From: Diabrotica undecimpunctata
Taxonomy: Eukaryota; Arthropoda; Insecta; Coleoptera; Chrysomelidae
Direction of reading: 5' to 3'
DNA: 64,000 bases
NCBI RefSeq assembly: GCF_040954645.1
Contig: NC_092806.1
Span: forward strand, 29,661,644-29,725,643
The notes under the pieces were generated by a model that made no database searches, was not told the origin of the DNA, and was given only the letters and a program-made list of their open reading frames with translations. Positions within the stretch are counted from its first letter, which is position 1. Each line of letters begins with the position of its first letter. The position numbers and the translations under genes were made by a program. Below, one piece after another: positions 35,646-46,914 of this stretch.

Positions 35646-35749
35646 TTTGAGCTCGCCATACAAGGTCAAATTACATCTCGACTGGTTTATTAATACTGTC
35701 TGTTTGTCACTAATTTAGTTCAAATTCTCCTAAAAACAGATCAAAAGAA

Positions 35750-35985
35750 CAAAACATACTTCCTCAAGGATGAAGATCAATCATCCTAATACCTCTCTTC
35801 AAATAGGGAGACAAATCGGACCCGGAAAATTACAGGGATATTAATTTATTAAACATAACTAAAATTAACAACCAAAGTGATAACTAATAAACTGATTGAA
35901 ATTATAACACTAGCAGAAGAACAACAAAGTTTTAGGTAGGAAAGATCATCCACCGACGCTATATTTATAATGAGGTAAGTGCAAG
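35750..35985 (+). mobile_element. LINE RT fingers fragment
   Basis: Degraded match to the same region as 31160-31330 (acctctcttcaaatagggag, then ataacactagcagaagaaca). It differs in continuing into the block TDAIFIM that follows in intact LINEs. Broken by stops. Confidence 0.65.
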
Positions 35986-35994
35986 AGAAATCAT

Positions 35995-36196
35995 TTTTTT
36001 TAAGCCCTTCTCTCTATTCGGATTGCCGAATAAAGGCCTCTCCTAATTCTCGCCATTTATCTCTGTTGTTTGTAAGACGTTTCCACGTTGGTCCTGTGGT
36101 TCTTTTAATATCGTCGCTCCAGCGCATTTGCGGTCTTCCTCGTGGCCTTTTTACTTCATATGGCCGCCAATTCTCGATTTCTTTATTCCATCGGCC
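35995..36196 (-). mobile_element. LINE C-terminal end, split by hAT B
   Basis: The minus strand reads WNKEIENWRPYEVKRPRGRP, MRWSDDIKRTTGPTWKRL and DKWRELGEAFI, the end of an APE-type LINE. It stops at 36196 against the hAT terminus. The matching upstream part is probably the RT at 37650-38545 on the far side of hAT B: strand and order agree. Confidence 0.75.
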
Positions 36197-37657
36197 CAGG
36201 ACCGCCGCTAAGGTATTGGCCGCCCGTGTGCAACTTAATATTTGCCGCCCCCCTTCCAACACTTTAGACATACATACTATTATTGAAACAAATGTGCAGA
36301 AGATGCATAATATAACAATAATAGTTTGTAAATTGATAAATACTTGCTTGAACATTTAGACTAATCTCCATGATCCAACGTCCATATATTATCCTAATGT
36401 ATATCCTAATATCCCATCCTAATATCCTAATTTAAACGTTCATTATCCTAATTTAATAACCATGATCCAACTTCCAGAATATGTATATCCTAATATCCTA
36501 ATTTAAACGTCCAGTTAATTAAAATAAACCGTGAATAGACACATAAACACAAAAAAAAATAAAAACGCACTTTTCGGGCTTTCGTCTTGGAAAACTTTTT
36601 GACAATATCTTTAATGTCCAATGTCGCACACACTTCATGTTCTATAGGTAACATTGCAGAAAGCAGAAACACATCTTACTACAATTGTTATTTGTTCTAC
36701 GTGCGCCCCAATGTTTTTTCTCCATTTCATTACATTAATTGTTCTGTCTTGGTGGTTTCAGGTTCAGGTGTTTTAGCATCAGCACTCGCACTATCGCTAT
36801 TAATGTCATCAAATCATCCATCTCTATCCGCAGGAATATTCAATTGTTTGGTACTTTTTTCTATGGTTTGGACTTCGCTTGAAGTTGAAGGTCCTAAATT
36901 TATATCCGAGTCTTCTATATTTTTATGTATATTTTTCATCAAAAATCATTCCAGTGCACCGCTAATTTTTTTTTCGTCACAGTTTTTGCCTCTTTTATTT
37001 TTCTATATTAAAAACCTGAAAGTCGTTTTCTTTTTCTTTCGGACATTTTGAAATTATCACTTAAGAACGAAGCCGGGCGAATTTAACAAAATAAATCCAA
37101 AAACACTGCAAATAAGTTGTCCAAATAATGTTTCTCCAAATAATATGTAGCCGTAACGCGTATACGAATAAAATTGCTCTGATCTCGACGTCTGGACGTT
37201 ACTTCAAAATACAGTACCTACTGTGCAAAAGAAACGGGTGCACTGCTATATTTTACAAACAAAATCGTTTATCAAAAGCGTGTCTAAATTCATCGAATTC
37301 TCAACTAAGACTAAACATAAGACATAAATAACCCATCTATAAACATAACCATAGGAACAATATTATAACAGAAACTTTACAACCACTTGCTTAAATTCTT
37401 GTAAAGTATCTACGTGTGAAATCTCAAATAACTGAAAGTCCGAAAGCCGCCAGCCGCTTTGAATTAAAAAGTATTCCCGAAACTGCTTTATGACTGTACC
37501 TGCAAAAGGGCGGCAGTTCATACAATAAATAATATTTTCTGACATTTTTTTTTAGATTAGGATGAAAAAAAGAAGTATATTACATGATAAATGAAACGCA
37601 TTTAAGTATTATCACGTACTGAATAATTATTATTGTTTGGAATATTAGAGTTCACAG
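36197..37657 (-). mobile_element. hAT deletion derivative B, inverted relative to A
   Basis: Starts CAGGACCGCCGCTAAGG (36197), the same terminus as element A, and follows A in complement to about 37657, where similarity stops abruptly and LINE sequence begins; the other terminus is therefore lost. Shared pieces include the C-terminal DIKDIVKKFSKTKARKVRF and the MNCRPFAGTVIKQFREY frame in the 5' part. B keeps the extreme N-terminus (starting MSERKRKR, near 37048) that A lacks, and lacks the zinc-finger block that A keeps. Confidence 0.85.
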
Positions 37658-38545
37658 ATATGTATATTCATCTGCGTGTTCTATCTCTGTCCCATGAATG
37701 TTTATCATAAGTTTGTTATTTTTGTTTGACATTAGTTTAGTTTTGCTGAAATTCATTTTCAGTCTTTTTTTTAGGGATTCTGTGTGTAGCTCCTCAATCA
37801 TCGTATTCAGGGCATTCCACGTGTCGGCTATTAGTACTACATCATCTGCGTATCTAAGATGGTTCAAGTATCTTCCGTTAATAGGGATTCCGTTATTTTT
37901 CCAGTCTATTGACTTAGATATCTTCTAGGGTAGCTGTAAATAATTTTGGAGATATTTTGTCTCCTTGTATTACCACTCGGTTGATTTTTACAGGTCTTGT
38001 TTCGATTCCATTACCCAACGTTACTATCATTTCAGCTTGTTCGTAAATATTATGTATTAATATTCTGTACCTGGAGTCGATCCGGTTGTTGACTAATGCT
38101 TCTTTTATTGCCCACAGTTCTACGCTATCAAAAGCTTTTTCATAATCTATAAAAGCCAGACATAATGGGAGATTGCATTCGTTAGTCTTCTATTCGTTAG
38201 TTCTATTAGGTTTTTCAAAGTATATAGATGGTCACAGGTGCTGTACCCTTTTCTAAATCCGGTTTGTTCTACTGTTGATATCCGTCAAATTTAATTGTTA
38301 ACCTATTTGTAATAATCTTTGTAAAAGTTTTATAAACTTGTGAAAGAAGTGAAATTTGTCGATAATTTTTCAGGTCTGTGGTGTCTCCCTTTTTGTGTAT
38401 TAGTATTGTTTTAGCAGTATTCTATTGTTCGGGTATGTTACCTTTGAATAGACATTTATTAAATGGTATTTTTAGATATGTGATGGCTTCTTCTCCGCCT
38501 TCCTTTGTAGGTTTCAAATTTTTTTTAACTACGAAATATTTATGT
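37652..38545 (-). pseudogene. LINE reverse transcriptase (minus strand)
   Basis: Minus-strand frames give [30 protein letters not shown], then (degraded) the block A region and finally a 71-codon frame with NHLRYADDVVLIAD, the YADD catalytic motif, followed by KKRLKMNFSKTKLM and DEYTYL, where the hAT B junction cuts it. At least five stops or frameshifts occur between 37870 and 38300. It belongs to a different LINE family from the RT at 42-43.4 kb. Confidence 0.85.
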
Positions 38546-38706
38546 TAAAAATTTCTAAAGACGCCCCTGTCGGTGGAATATTTTCGTTTTTCTGTTTGCA
38601 AATGAATTTTAAAACGATCAATGTATTATGGCATTTTAAGTTGAGATTCTAAATATCAAGTTTTGGTATTCAGTTGTTTTTGTCATTTGTTTACATTCGA
38701 GTCCCC

Positions 38707-39165
38707 TAAAGGTGGGTACACATATGCGAGCCGAACTGTTTGCGAACTGCTCGTGAGCTGTTCGCGAAGAGTTCGTTGAAAATATGTTTATGTTCAGGTT
38801 ATCCAATACCCTAACTATCTAATAACAAACCAAGAATTAATTTACTTCGTTATTCTAAACATTTCGGTATTTTGTTTACATTATCTGTTATTAATTTCTC
38901 TCGTTACTTTATATAAGCCGCGCTCGTTCAGCAATTTTGTTTAACCGAATGATCTCATCGCACACTTAGCAGAAACAATTTATAGACACAATTTATAGTT
39001 CTGCGAACATTCTTTGTGTTCGTCCCAAAAACCGACAGGCTGTGGTTCCTGACGAGCAACGAACGAACAGCTCGCAAGCGGTTCGTCCCGTCGTACAAAT
39101 TAACGAATATAGCGTTCACAAACGGTTCGCGAACAGTTCTGCTCGCATATGTGTACCCGCCTTAA
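38707..39165. mobile_element. PIF/Harbinger-type MITE with TAA target duplication
   Basis: A 453-bp element (38710-39162) with inverted ends AGGTGGGTACACATATGCGA and, in complement, AGGCGGGTACACATATGCGA, flanked by TAA on both sides (38707-38709, 39163-39165). The subterminal regions are crowded with self-complementary words (ttcgcgaa, cgaactgtt, gaacagttc). No coding capacity. The 3-bp TWA duplication fits PIF/Harbinger. Confidence 0.85.
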
Positions 39166-40231
39166 TATAATATTGCAAGTCAGGTAATACAATTTTTCTA
39201 ATACGTAATAAAACTGGAAATATTTCAATGTTTTTTTTGGCGGTTCGTTGCTAAGAATGAGGTCAAGAAGAGTAGATTATTTGTTTAGGTTCATAGACCA
39301 CAAAAACTAGCTGTGAGACGTAAAGGGAAATTTATTTTGGTTGAATTTGTAAAATCTAACGCAGAGGAGTCAAGCAAGAGATGTCAGAGTAGAAAGATGT
39401 TTGGGTAATTAGGAATCGCGAGTCGATTCAATTTTTTTGTGTTATGTCTTAAGACCGGTTAAGGTGATAATACTCTTTGCATAATGGCAGTTTAAAACAG
39501 AGTAATCACCATAAGATTTGTGCAGTACACCGGCACTGAAGAAATTTTGTAAAATGAGTATATAGGATGTCCCCGTCGTCAGCTTGCTTCCTCCACCGAA
39601 CCTTATTCTACATATTTTGATTGTTCGTTCCTGAGCATGGAAATGGTTGCTTTGTCCCTGTTGGAGAATATGTCCAGATAGATGTTCCATAGATGTTAAC
39701 AATTTTTTTTGAAAGTTTTAAAAGTGCGAAACAGTGAAATCAAGGTAACATTTAACGTATTAATTTTAAAGTAAAGACAGACATTTTTTGCTAAAACAAT
39801 AATTGCTTTCATTAAAAGGATTTGTAATAATTAATAAATTGTAAATTTTATAGTTTAACTTAGCTGTCATTTTAATTGTTTTTTTTTTAATTTAATGTTA
39901 ACATATGACAGCTAGTTTTATTTTTTTCGATATTTATTTGTTTTGTTTGTTTAAAAAAAAGGTTATTCTCTTTGCGGTGACATTTGTAAGTTTTTGTAGT
40001 ATCTCCAACCCCTTTCTAAACGGACACATGTAAGTTTTTTTATTCTGTATTTGGCAACTATTTATATACTTATATTTTTGGTGCAATCTGTATTTTTGTA
40101 ACTTTTTGTTAGAGACACAAATAAATGTTTAATTTATTGCTCCAACCATTTTGTTTATTTTAGTGTAGAAAAATCTCCTAACCTTTTTTGTGTGTTTACT
40201 TTTTAGGAAGGAAGAGCCCTTTTCTTCTTTC
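39166..40231. other. Anonymous T-rich DNA
   Basis: No coding match. A polyadenylation-like string (acacaaataaatg near 40116) is followed by acceptor-like T-rich and ag sequences, suggestive of a retroelement leader but unsupported. Confidence 0.25.
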
Positions 40232-40411
40232 CTCCAGCAAGTTTAGGATCCTTCAAAGCGGCGCCCTTATTCTAAATTGCTAGAAGCCTTTTCTTGTTGT
40301 TTTATTTGCCCAGTTGCCCAGCTCCAGCAAGTTTAGGATCCTTCAAAGCGGCGCCCTTATTCTAAATTGCTAGAAGCCTTTTCTTGTTGTTTTATTTGCC
40401 CAGTTGCCCAG
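40232..40411. repeat. Perfect 90-bp tandem duplication
   Basis: 40232-40321 and 40322-40411 are identical base for base, starting ctccagcaagtttaggatcc and ending tttgcccagttgcccag. They are adjacent with no spacer. Identity against the otherwise decayed background means a recent event, or an assembly artefact. Confidence 0.97.
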
Positions 40412-40614
40412 GAGATTTACTTAAGTAACCCCTTGGTTTCATTTTTTTGTGTAGATACCCCAATCCGATCCATTTATTTCAACTTATCCACGACCCCAGC
40501 TCTCCAACAACCCCCTGAGTGCCGTTCGCATAGTAGCGTTTATTTTGCTTGCCCTATCTTCGCCCCCATAGTTTCTGTCCCCTATTTCTACCCCTATGTT
40601 CTTACCCTGAGGTA
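40412..40614. other. C-rich stretch of unknown origin
   Basis: Pyrimidine- and C-rich (many ccc runs, e.g. ccacgaccccagctctcc), unlike its neighbours. It reads through as an 82-codon frame from 40367 including part of the duplicated 90-mer, with no motif I know. Confidence 0.25.
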
Positions 40615-40965
40615 GGCAATATAAATCGTCACACCTTCAGCATTTCTGCTAGGATTCCATCGCTTCCAGGAGCTTTATTCCTTTTTATTTCTTTTACTAC
40701 GCTTTCTATTTCTTCGTGACATTTGTTATCTGCCTTTTCAAGTTCTGCTTTAAAGAATTAGGGTGATCGTTTCTGGAACAACACAGATCGGCGTAGAACT
40801 TTTCAATTGCGTTTGCTATATCAGATTTACTGTTTTCTAATTGTCCTTGTTCATTTTTAATGATTATTATGTTTTTCTTTCTTAGTTTCGGTTTGGTGCA
40901 TTTAAGACTTCGGTTTTTCTCTATGACTTGTTCTATACGGTCTTCTTAATATTTTTTAATGTCTT
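40615..40965 (-). mobile_element. LINE linker fragment
   Basis: The minus strand reads IEKNRSLKCTKPKLRKKN, IIKNEQGQLENSKSDI and AIEKFYADLCCS, the segment between endonuclease and RT in APE-type LINEs. The frame is partly open; the RT fingers part (GSDGI-like) is degraded at the left end. Confidence 0.7.
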
Positions 40966-41115
40966 CTTTTATCTGTTTTCTTGAAGAGAAATCATTAGAA
41001 AACAACAAACCGGCATATTTATGTTCCGTGGAACTTAAGAAGACATTTGACCGGGTCAAATTAAATAACGTTATCCACTTATTGTACGCAAGAGAGATAA
41101 TTAGTTCTAAATCAG
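40966..41115 (+). mobile_element. LINE RT block A fragment
   Basis: The plus strand reads EKSLENNKPAYLCSVELKK then FDRVKLNNVIHLLY, equivalent to RT block A (usually FxDxxKAFDRV; the catalytic Asp is replaced by Glu here). It is joined head-to-head with the minus-strand LINE fragment at 40965. Confidence 0.65.
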
Positions 41116-41954
41116 TTTTAGTAAATCCCGTTTTGCTTCTTGGATTCTGAATGGTATTATTTTGTATTACTGTTACAGAAGATAGTAAGGGAACGAAAGT
41201 TTTTTTTATTTATTTAAATTCCCAACAAATATAATTTGCCTTCTAAACGATAATAGAATAGAAGTATTGGAGTTTATACTAAAATTAATTAAAAATACAA
41301 ACAATAAATCATTATAATTAGTACAGAAAACATTAATCCTCAGTAGACAGTTGTGTCGAACATTGTTATTTGTTAACTAAACACAAGAAATATCTAGCAG
41401 TACTATTCATCCTAATAAATATATTACAAACTAAGTAACAGTGTTCTTGACTGTATGGATCAAATCCCAATGCCAAATAATAATAAAAAAATAAGTTCAC
41501 TGTTAGATTAAAAGGTATCATCATCTGGTGGTGTCGCGTAATGTCGGCTGACGGTTTATTAGAAGGACCTAAACCAAAACAATTTTGTGTATGGCATGTA
41601 TCGCAATAAATCAAAAAGAATTGTCGAAAACATGAAAACTGGAAAATAACAAATTTCATTTCACTAATAAAATGACTTTACCATAACCACCCTACCTGTA
41701 CAAACGTACGTGATACGGGCGTAGTTGTGGGCTTAAAGTGATTTTAACAGTTTCTTTAAATTGAACTATTTGTATACCCTTTTGTTTTTCTGTTAATAAA
41801 TTTGACGATAATTAACATTTTTTGTGTTGCATGTCACCAATTTTGTAGAAATTTAAATATGACTATTTCCTAGGATTTTTGACTTGTCAATTGCCACTAT
41901 CACCCAAAGTATCAACCTAAATATTTTTTAGTTAGTTAGTTGAATCGGAAAGGA
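41116..41954. other. Anonymous AT-rich DNA
   Basis: No recognised feature on either strand. Confidence 0.3.
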
Positions 41955-43462
41955 AAATAATAATCAACACAAACGTATCTGAATTAAGGCACGAAACAGA
42001 AATTAGTTTTCAGGAAGTAGAGATAGCCATAAATTCACTCAAAAATACAAAGTCACCAGGACCAGACGGAATAACCAACGAGCTTCTAAAACACGGAGGA
42101 GAAAGTACAACCCTAGAGATAAAAAAACTTATACAAAAACTAATATTGCACTGCAAGATACCAGACGCATGGAGAAATAGCATAATGATACCAATGTACA
42201 AAGACAGGAGATAAAGAAGACACCAACAATTATAGAGGTATAAATCTACTGAACACCGCTCTTAAGCATCCACAAAATTCCTAACCAACAAAATCAATAA
42301 ACCAACAACTTTATCAGATGACCAACAAGGATTCATTCAGATCCTGAAGATCCTGCGTAGACGCCGTATTTGTACTAAGACAAATCACAGAAAAGGCCAC
42401 CGAGTAAAATAAACCAGCATATCTATGTTTTATAGACCTAACAAAGGCTTTCGATCGCATCCAAGTCGAAGACGTCTTACACCTACTGTATAAAAGAAAC
42501 ATACCAATCAATATTATACAAACCATCGAAAACATCTACTTACACATTCGAATACAGGCAAAGATAAATGGAAAACTAACACAGTGTATACCAGTACAAA
42601 GAGGAATCAGACAGGGTGACTCGTTAAGCCCACTTCTCTTTAATATAATAATGGACGAAATAATACAAGCAGTACATAAAGGTCATGGTTACAGAATGGG
42701 GAACAAAGAAATCCAAATATTATGTTATGCAGACAACGCCGCATTAATCGCCGAGACAGAAGATGAGCTCCAAAGATTAACACATATCTTCAATACAACA
42801 GCCAAGAAATACAATATGATAATATCAGCAGAAAAAAACCAAATGTATGACAACATCTAAATACCCACTACGATGTCAAATCGAAATTGATGGGAAAATA
42901 ATAAAACAGGAAGCAAGGTTTAGATATCTGGGAATAGATATAACTAGTTATGGATATGTTAAAGAAGAAGTACGACAACAGAGCTTAAAAGTAAATAAAG
43001 CAGAGGGATCGCTTAATGACACAATCTGGAAGAACAAAAACCTAAGACAAGACATGAAAACAAGAATCTATAAAGCAGCAATTAGACTTATATTAACATA
43101 CACGGCGGAGACAAGACCTAACACATGTAAAACGAGACGACTACTAGAAACAACAGAGATGAAAATACTCCGACGAATATCAGGGAAAAGTCTGTTGGAT
43201 AGGAAGAGAAGCGAAAACATAAGAAGAGCATGCAATATAGAAGACATAAATGGATGGGTGACAAAAAGGAAACAGGAGTGGAACGAACACATTAGTAGAA
43301 TGGCAGAGGATAGGATAGTACGAATAGCACGAGATAAGTGACCAAATGGACACATAAGTATTGGCAGACCAAGAAAAATATTATGCTTTGGGAGGCTAAT
43401 ATTGAAGAAGAAACAGGCTTTAAAGCCTACATACAAGAAGGAAGAAAAAGAAGGCAGTTGAA
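41955..43462 (+). pseudogene. LINE reverse transcriptase to C-terminus, nearly complete but broken
   Basis: In order: fingers (EVEIAINSLKNTKSPGPDGI), KKLIQKLIL, block A (YLCFIDLTKAFDRIQ), the QG block (GIRQGDSLSPLLFNIIM), the catalytic block (ILCYADNAALIAE), then after a frameshift at about 42845 FRYLGIDIT, GSLNDTIWKNKN, RIYKAAIRLILTYTAETRP, ISGKSLLDRKRSENIRR and EWNEHISRMAEDRIVR, ending near 43460. The catalytic motif is Y-A-D-N instead of Y-A-D-D, which would abolish polymerase activity. Other frameshifts lie near 42210 and 42290. It is the most complete RT in the window. Closest relatives here are at 15.2 and 30.4 kb. Confidence 0.9.
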
Positions 43463-43870
43463 TCGTTGCTTCATATCTTCACGACTATAATCAGTAATCA
43501 AAAAACCTTTGTTTTTGAACTATTTTAAGGTAGTTGAGATCTTCGACCTTTGAAATATTCCAGAAAAATAAAGTGTCATTTAATTGCTAAAAAATATTTC
43601 TGGAACTTTATCAATGAAGCAATTATGTAGAAAAATTGTTTTATCTCCAAGCATGATTACTATGAATCTTATCATATTTATTTTAAATGAATTTAAACAA
43701 ATTAAGTAGACAAAGATTACACGTGCGGTGATAACGAAATTTTAGGCAATAAAGATATTATCAGTGGCGTTTAAGATAATTTCTTTTTTATGTAAGTTCG
43801 CCGTAGTGAATATTTCAAAGCATCTGATATTCCTTACGATAATTTTATTAGCTCATTAGTCTGACTAAGA
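43463..43870. other. Anonymous AT-rich DNA
   Basis: Contains a loose inverted pair (ttccagaaaaataaag near 43558 and aaaatatttctggaactt near 43588). Nothing else recognised. Confidence 0.3.
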
Positions 43871-43877
43871 TAGACAT

Positions 43878-44268
43878 TCAAGGTCACAAAAATTCGCATA
43901 GAGTCAAAAATTGGTACGAATGTTCGGGACACGATTATAAATGAGATATGAAAAGTCCTCATTAATCCCACATGTGCAAAAAAGGTTATTTAAGGTTAAG
44001 CCAAAAATTGTAGATCATGCAATTATTATCTTTAATAATTGTTTATATATTTTTTTCTCGTAAGAGTTAGGTCTTCGGAGATATAACTATTAAAAAACTT
44101 GAAAAAATTAGTTTTCATAATACGCACATCTTTTCACGCTACCTGTAAAGTAGTGTACTTAGCGCCTTTTTTAACGTGGTTTCCGAGATAGCTTTTTCAC
44201 AGTTCATTTATAATGGTGATCCAAACATTCGTTTTTAGCTCTATGCGAATTTTTTAACCTCACCCCTA
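43878..44268. repeat. Foldback/MITE-like inverted repeat
   Basis: Arms of roughly 65-100 bp: left begins caaggtcacaaaaattcgca (43879) and contains gattataaatgag; right contains ctcatttataat-like sequence (44202) and ends gctctatgcgaattttttaa (about 44257). The intervening part has no coding sequence. No clear target duplication. Confidence 0.6.
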
Positions 44269-44750
44269 CTTTTTAGGTTAACTTGACCGAGTTACATGGT
44301 TTATGTAAAACCATTAATTCGACAGCCATTCTGCAATCATGGAGACAACCCTATTTATTTATCTCTTTCTTTGGCAGAGTTTTTTATTACTAAATATTTG
44401 GGAGCTTTTATCATAAATGTATCGGTAAATATAATTACTTCCTTCTTAATTTAATTTTGTCACGATGAAAGCCTTGCATAGTTTGTGAATTAGGTTAAGT
44501 AACGTTTGGATTTTTTTTAGTGTAGTCGCAGTCTCTAAAAGGCATTGTAGCCTACGCGTTAGGATGTTTGACTGTCATAGGACTGTCAGAAGAAATATAG
44601 TTATTAGAAAAAATATCGAAAGGACTCACTCAGATCCCCTCAGTCTGCATAAAATATACTGCGGAATATATCGACATAGCATTATCACTATTTTAGAGAG
44701 GTGAGAGATTGTTGCGGGATTCTTCAAATAAAAGACCACAAAAAAAGCAC
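44269..44750. other. Anonymous DNA
   Basis: No recognised feature. Confidence 0.3.
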
Positions 44751-44754
44751 AATG

Positions 44755-45265
44755 TACCCGATGCGGTTTGTCCTTTAAATTTAATTTGGTCCTTTAAAAA
44801 GATGTTAATTGCTTTACAAACTTCCGCACAATCAGCGAAATTGCTGGTGATGTTTTACTTTAAATAAACAATGCAATCTTTGGTAACTGTCCCCAGTGGC
44901 CAAATATCGTAATGTTACTGCCAAGAGTATTTTTGGTGGTATTGGAATTCTTACTTTAGTCTGTTTTTTTATCATGGGCTCAATTTTCTGAAGCAAAAAT
45001 TCAAAATCTATGCGTGACATTCTGCAAAGGTTAAACAATCCTGCGGATTCCTCACAACTCAGTTCGTTAAAAAAGTTTGTCATATTCTCTGTAAAAATGA
45101 TCCATTTTCAGATTATGATCCAAATAAAAGACTTTTTCGACATCGATTTTTTTTTCTACCTCATTTGTTTTTAAAACGTTAAGATAAGTTTGTAAACTTA
45201 AAACACATATAGCTGTCGCCGCAGTAATTTCTATGCCATCCATTGCTGATAGTACACTGATGCAG
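44755..45265 (-). pseudogene. HARBI1-like (PIF/Harbinger) transposase relic
   Basis: The minus strand gives YREYDKLF, then with a +1 frameshift at about 45075 ELSCEESAGLFNLCRMS, FEFLLQKIEPMIKK, KILLAVTLRYLATGDSYQRL and LFKVKHH, then in another frame FADCAEVCKAINIFLKD. This is the N-terminal, helix-turn-helix-bearing part of HARBI1-like nucleases (the family pattern is RMSxxDFExLL then LAxTLRxLATGDSY). The DDE catalytic half is missing. HARBI1-type enzymes mobilise elements with TWA duplications, such as the two MITEs here, but the MITE termini cannot be tied to this copy. Confidence 0.82.
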
Positions 45266-45480
45266 CACTGTGGTAGCTGTTTGTTAACATTGTTACCAGT
45301 CATTTGCCCTAAATGCTGCCGTGAACTTTTTTCGGGCAGGACAGTGGGCAACGCGAGTAGTAGAAGCAATGGCTGCATGCTGCATGTAAAGGGGATATTA
45401 AGGTATAAGCAAACATATCCCGGCGGGTCAGCTGAGAACATGACAGAAGAAAAATAATCTTTTGTAGGGTATCTTAATAT

Positions 45481-45651
45481 TGTTCTGAAGCTATTTTCTT
45501 GTGGCATTTTAAATTAATTACTATTTAAATGAGAATAAGCCACAATTAAAGGTTAAAATACGTTTATTGACGTTTCAATTTCCACTTCGGAAATCGTTCT
45601 CAAAATACAAACATTCCTTTAATTGTGGCTTATTCCCATTTAAATAGTAAT
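45481..45651 (+). repeat. Penelope-like terminal unit, copy 5
   Basis: Tail tgttctgaagctattttctt (45481) followed by a 135-bp unit (45517-45651) with inverted ends ATTACTATTTAAAT and ATTTAAATAGTAAT, and the central cgtttattgacgtttcaatt. Nearly identical to copy 1 in opposite orientation. It abuts the right side of the HARBI1 relic; a minus-strand frame starting at 45507 in this unit reads into that relic by chance. Confidence 0.65.
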
Positions 45652-46885
45652 CTTTTGTAGGGTAGTACCAAGAAATAGAAGACTACCATGCTCTAACCCC
45701 CAAACAGCTCTCGCTGTCTTAAGTGGAGACTCTTATTAGAAATAATCTTTAAAAACCAATCCATTTACAATATGAAATAATAGATAAAAACCGCTACGTC
45801 TATGCCAATTTTAGATATTATATTAAATTTGTAGACTAAATATGATCAACTGACTAACGAAATTGTTTTTGAAAATATTTTGAGTTTTGATTATTACGTT
45901 ACATAGCAACTGAAATCCGTTCATCTCTCAACAAAGTTTGTGGCTAGCTAATATTTGTCCTATATTTCGAGTTCCGCGCCGGCTTATTTTATTTAGGAAT
46001 TAGAACACCGCAGTGCAATGTGTTAAATCTACTTTTTTGAGGGTTTTGGAATAGAGATGGGCACATACCACATACATTTTCAGATGAACTTATTTCGTTA
46101 ACTAATGAATGGAAAGCTATCGAGTAGACCAAAATAGAAATAATATTAGTGAAGTAAAGACGTAATAATAAAAGATAGAAATATAGAAAGTAAGAAAAAT
46201 AGTTTCCTTGGTATATTCTTTTAAATGCAAATGAATTCCACTGAATTCCATTGGTTCAAAAAGTAAATGTACTTTGGTAACTTATTATATTTAAGATTAG
46301 ATAATATTTTCCAGAAAAATAAATTTCATTCATATTAACGTTAAAGGAACATATTTTTTTACAGGTGACAGGAATTTGACAGGTGACAGATCTGTCAGAT
46401 GGAAACAACGTATGTTTTGTTAATAAACTAACAGGTGGTGTTAGGAGCAAACAATCATTTATTGTATTATGTTTATATAATATACTTTAATTAAAACATT
46501 TTTTAAACTAATAGTGCCACAATTATAATTTCATTGTAATGCCCAATATAATTATTATGAGTTGCACAGATTTTATTACTTTTTGAAAGATGCTCTGACC
46601 ACAGAAAAGTGAAGAACACATTTTCATTACAAAATTTCATTCAGTTCACAAAATATTGAAAAAAATCCTTCAACAATTTTCATTTTGTAATTTCAAAGGG
46701 CTATAACTATTTGTGCGTTTAGTTGCACCAAGGAATGTTAGGTTGCTTAAACGATTATACGGATCTAAGGAAATTGACTATATATGTATTATTTAACTCT
46801 ACAACAGTTATTATAATATATAACTTATTATTTGAATATTTCTAATATGTTGATTTGAGATTGATTTAAAAAAATTGCCTTAAAT
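45652..46885. other. Anonymous AT-rich DNA
   Basis: Contains a short direct repeat ttgacaggtgacag near 46376. No coding match recognised. Confidence 0.3.
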
Positions 46886-46914
46886 TGCTAAGAATGTGAA
46901 CTTCATGGCAGAAA

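Noticed and set aside
45067..45507. 146-codon frame that starts in the Penelope terminal unit
   Set aside because: The ATG lies in repeat sequence. Only the last third resembles HARBI1, so the long frame is not a real gene.
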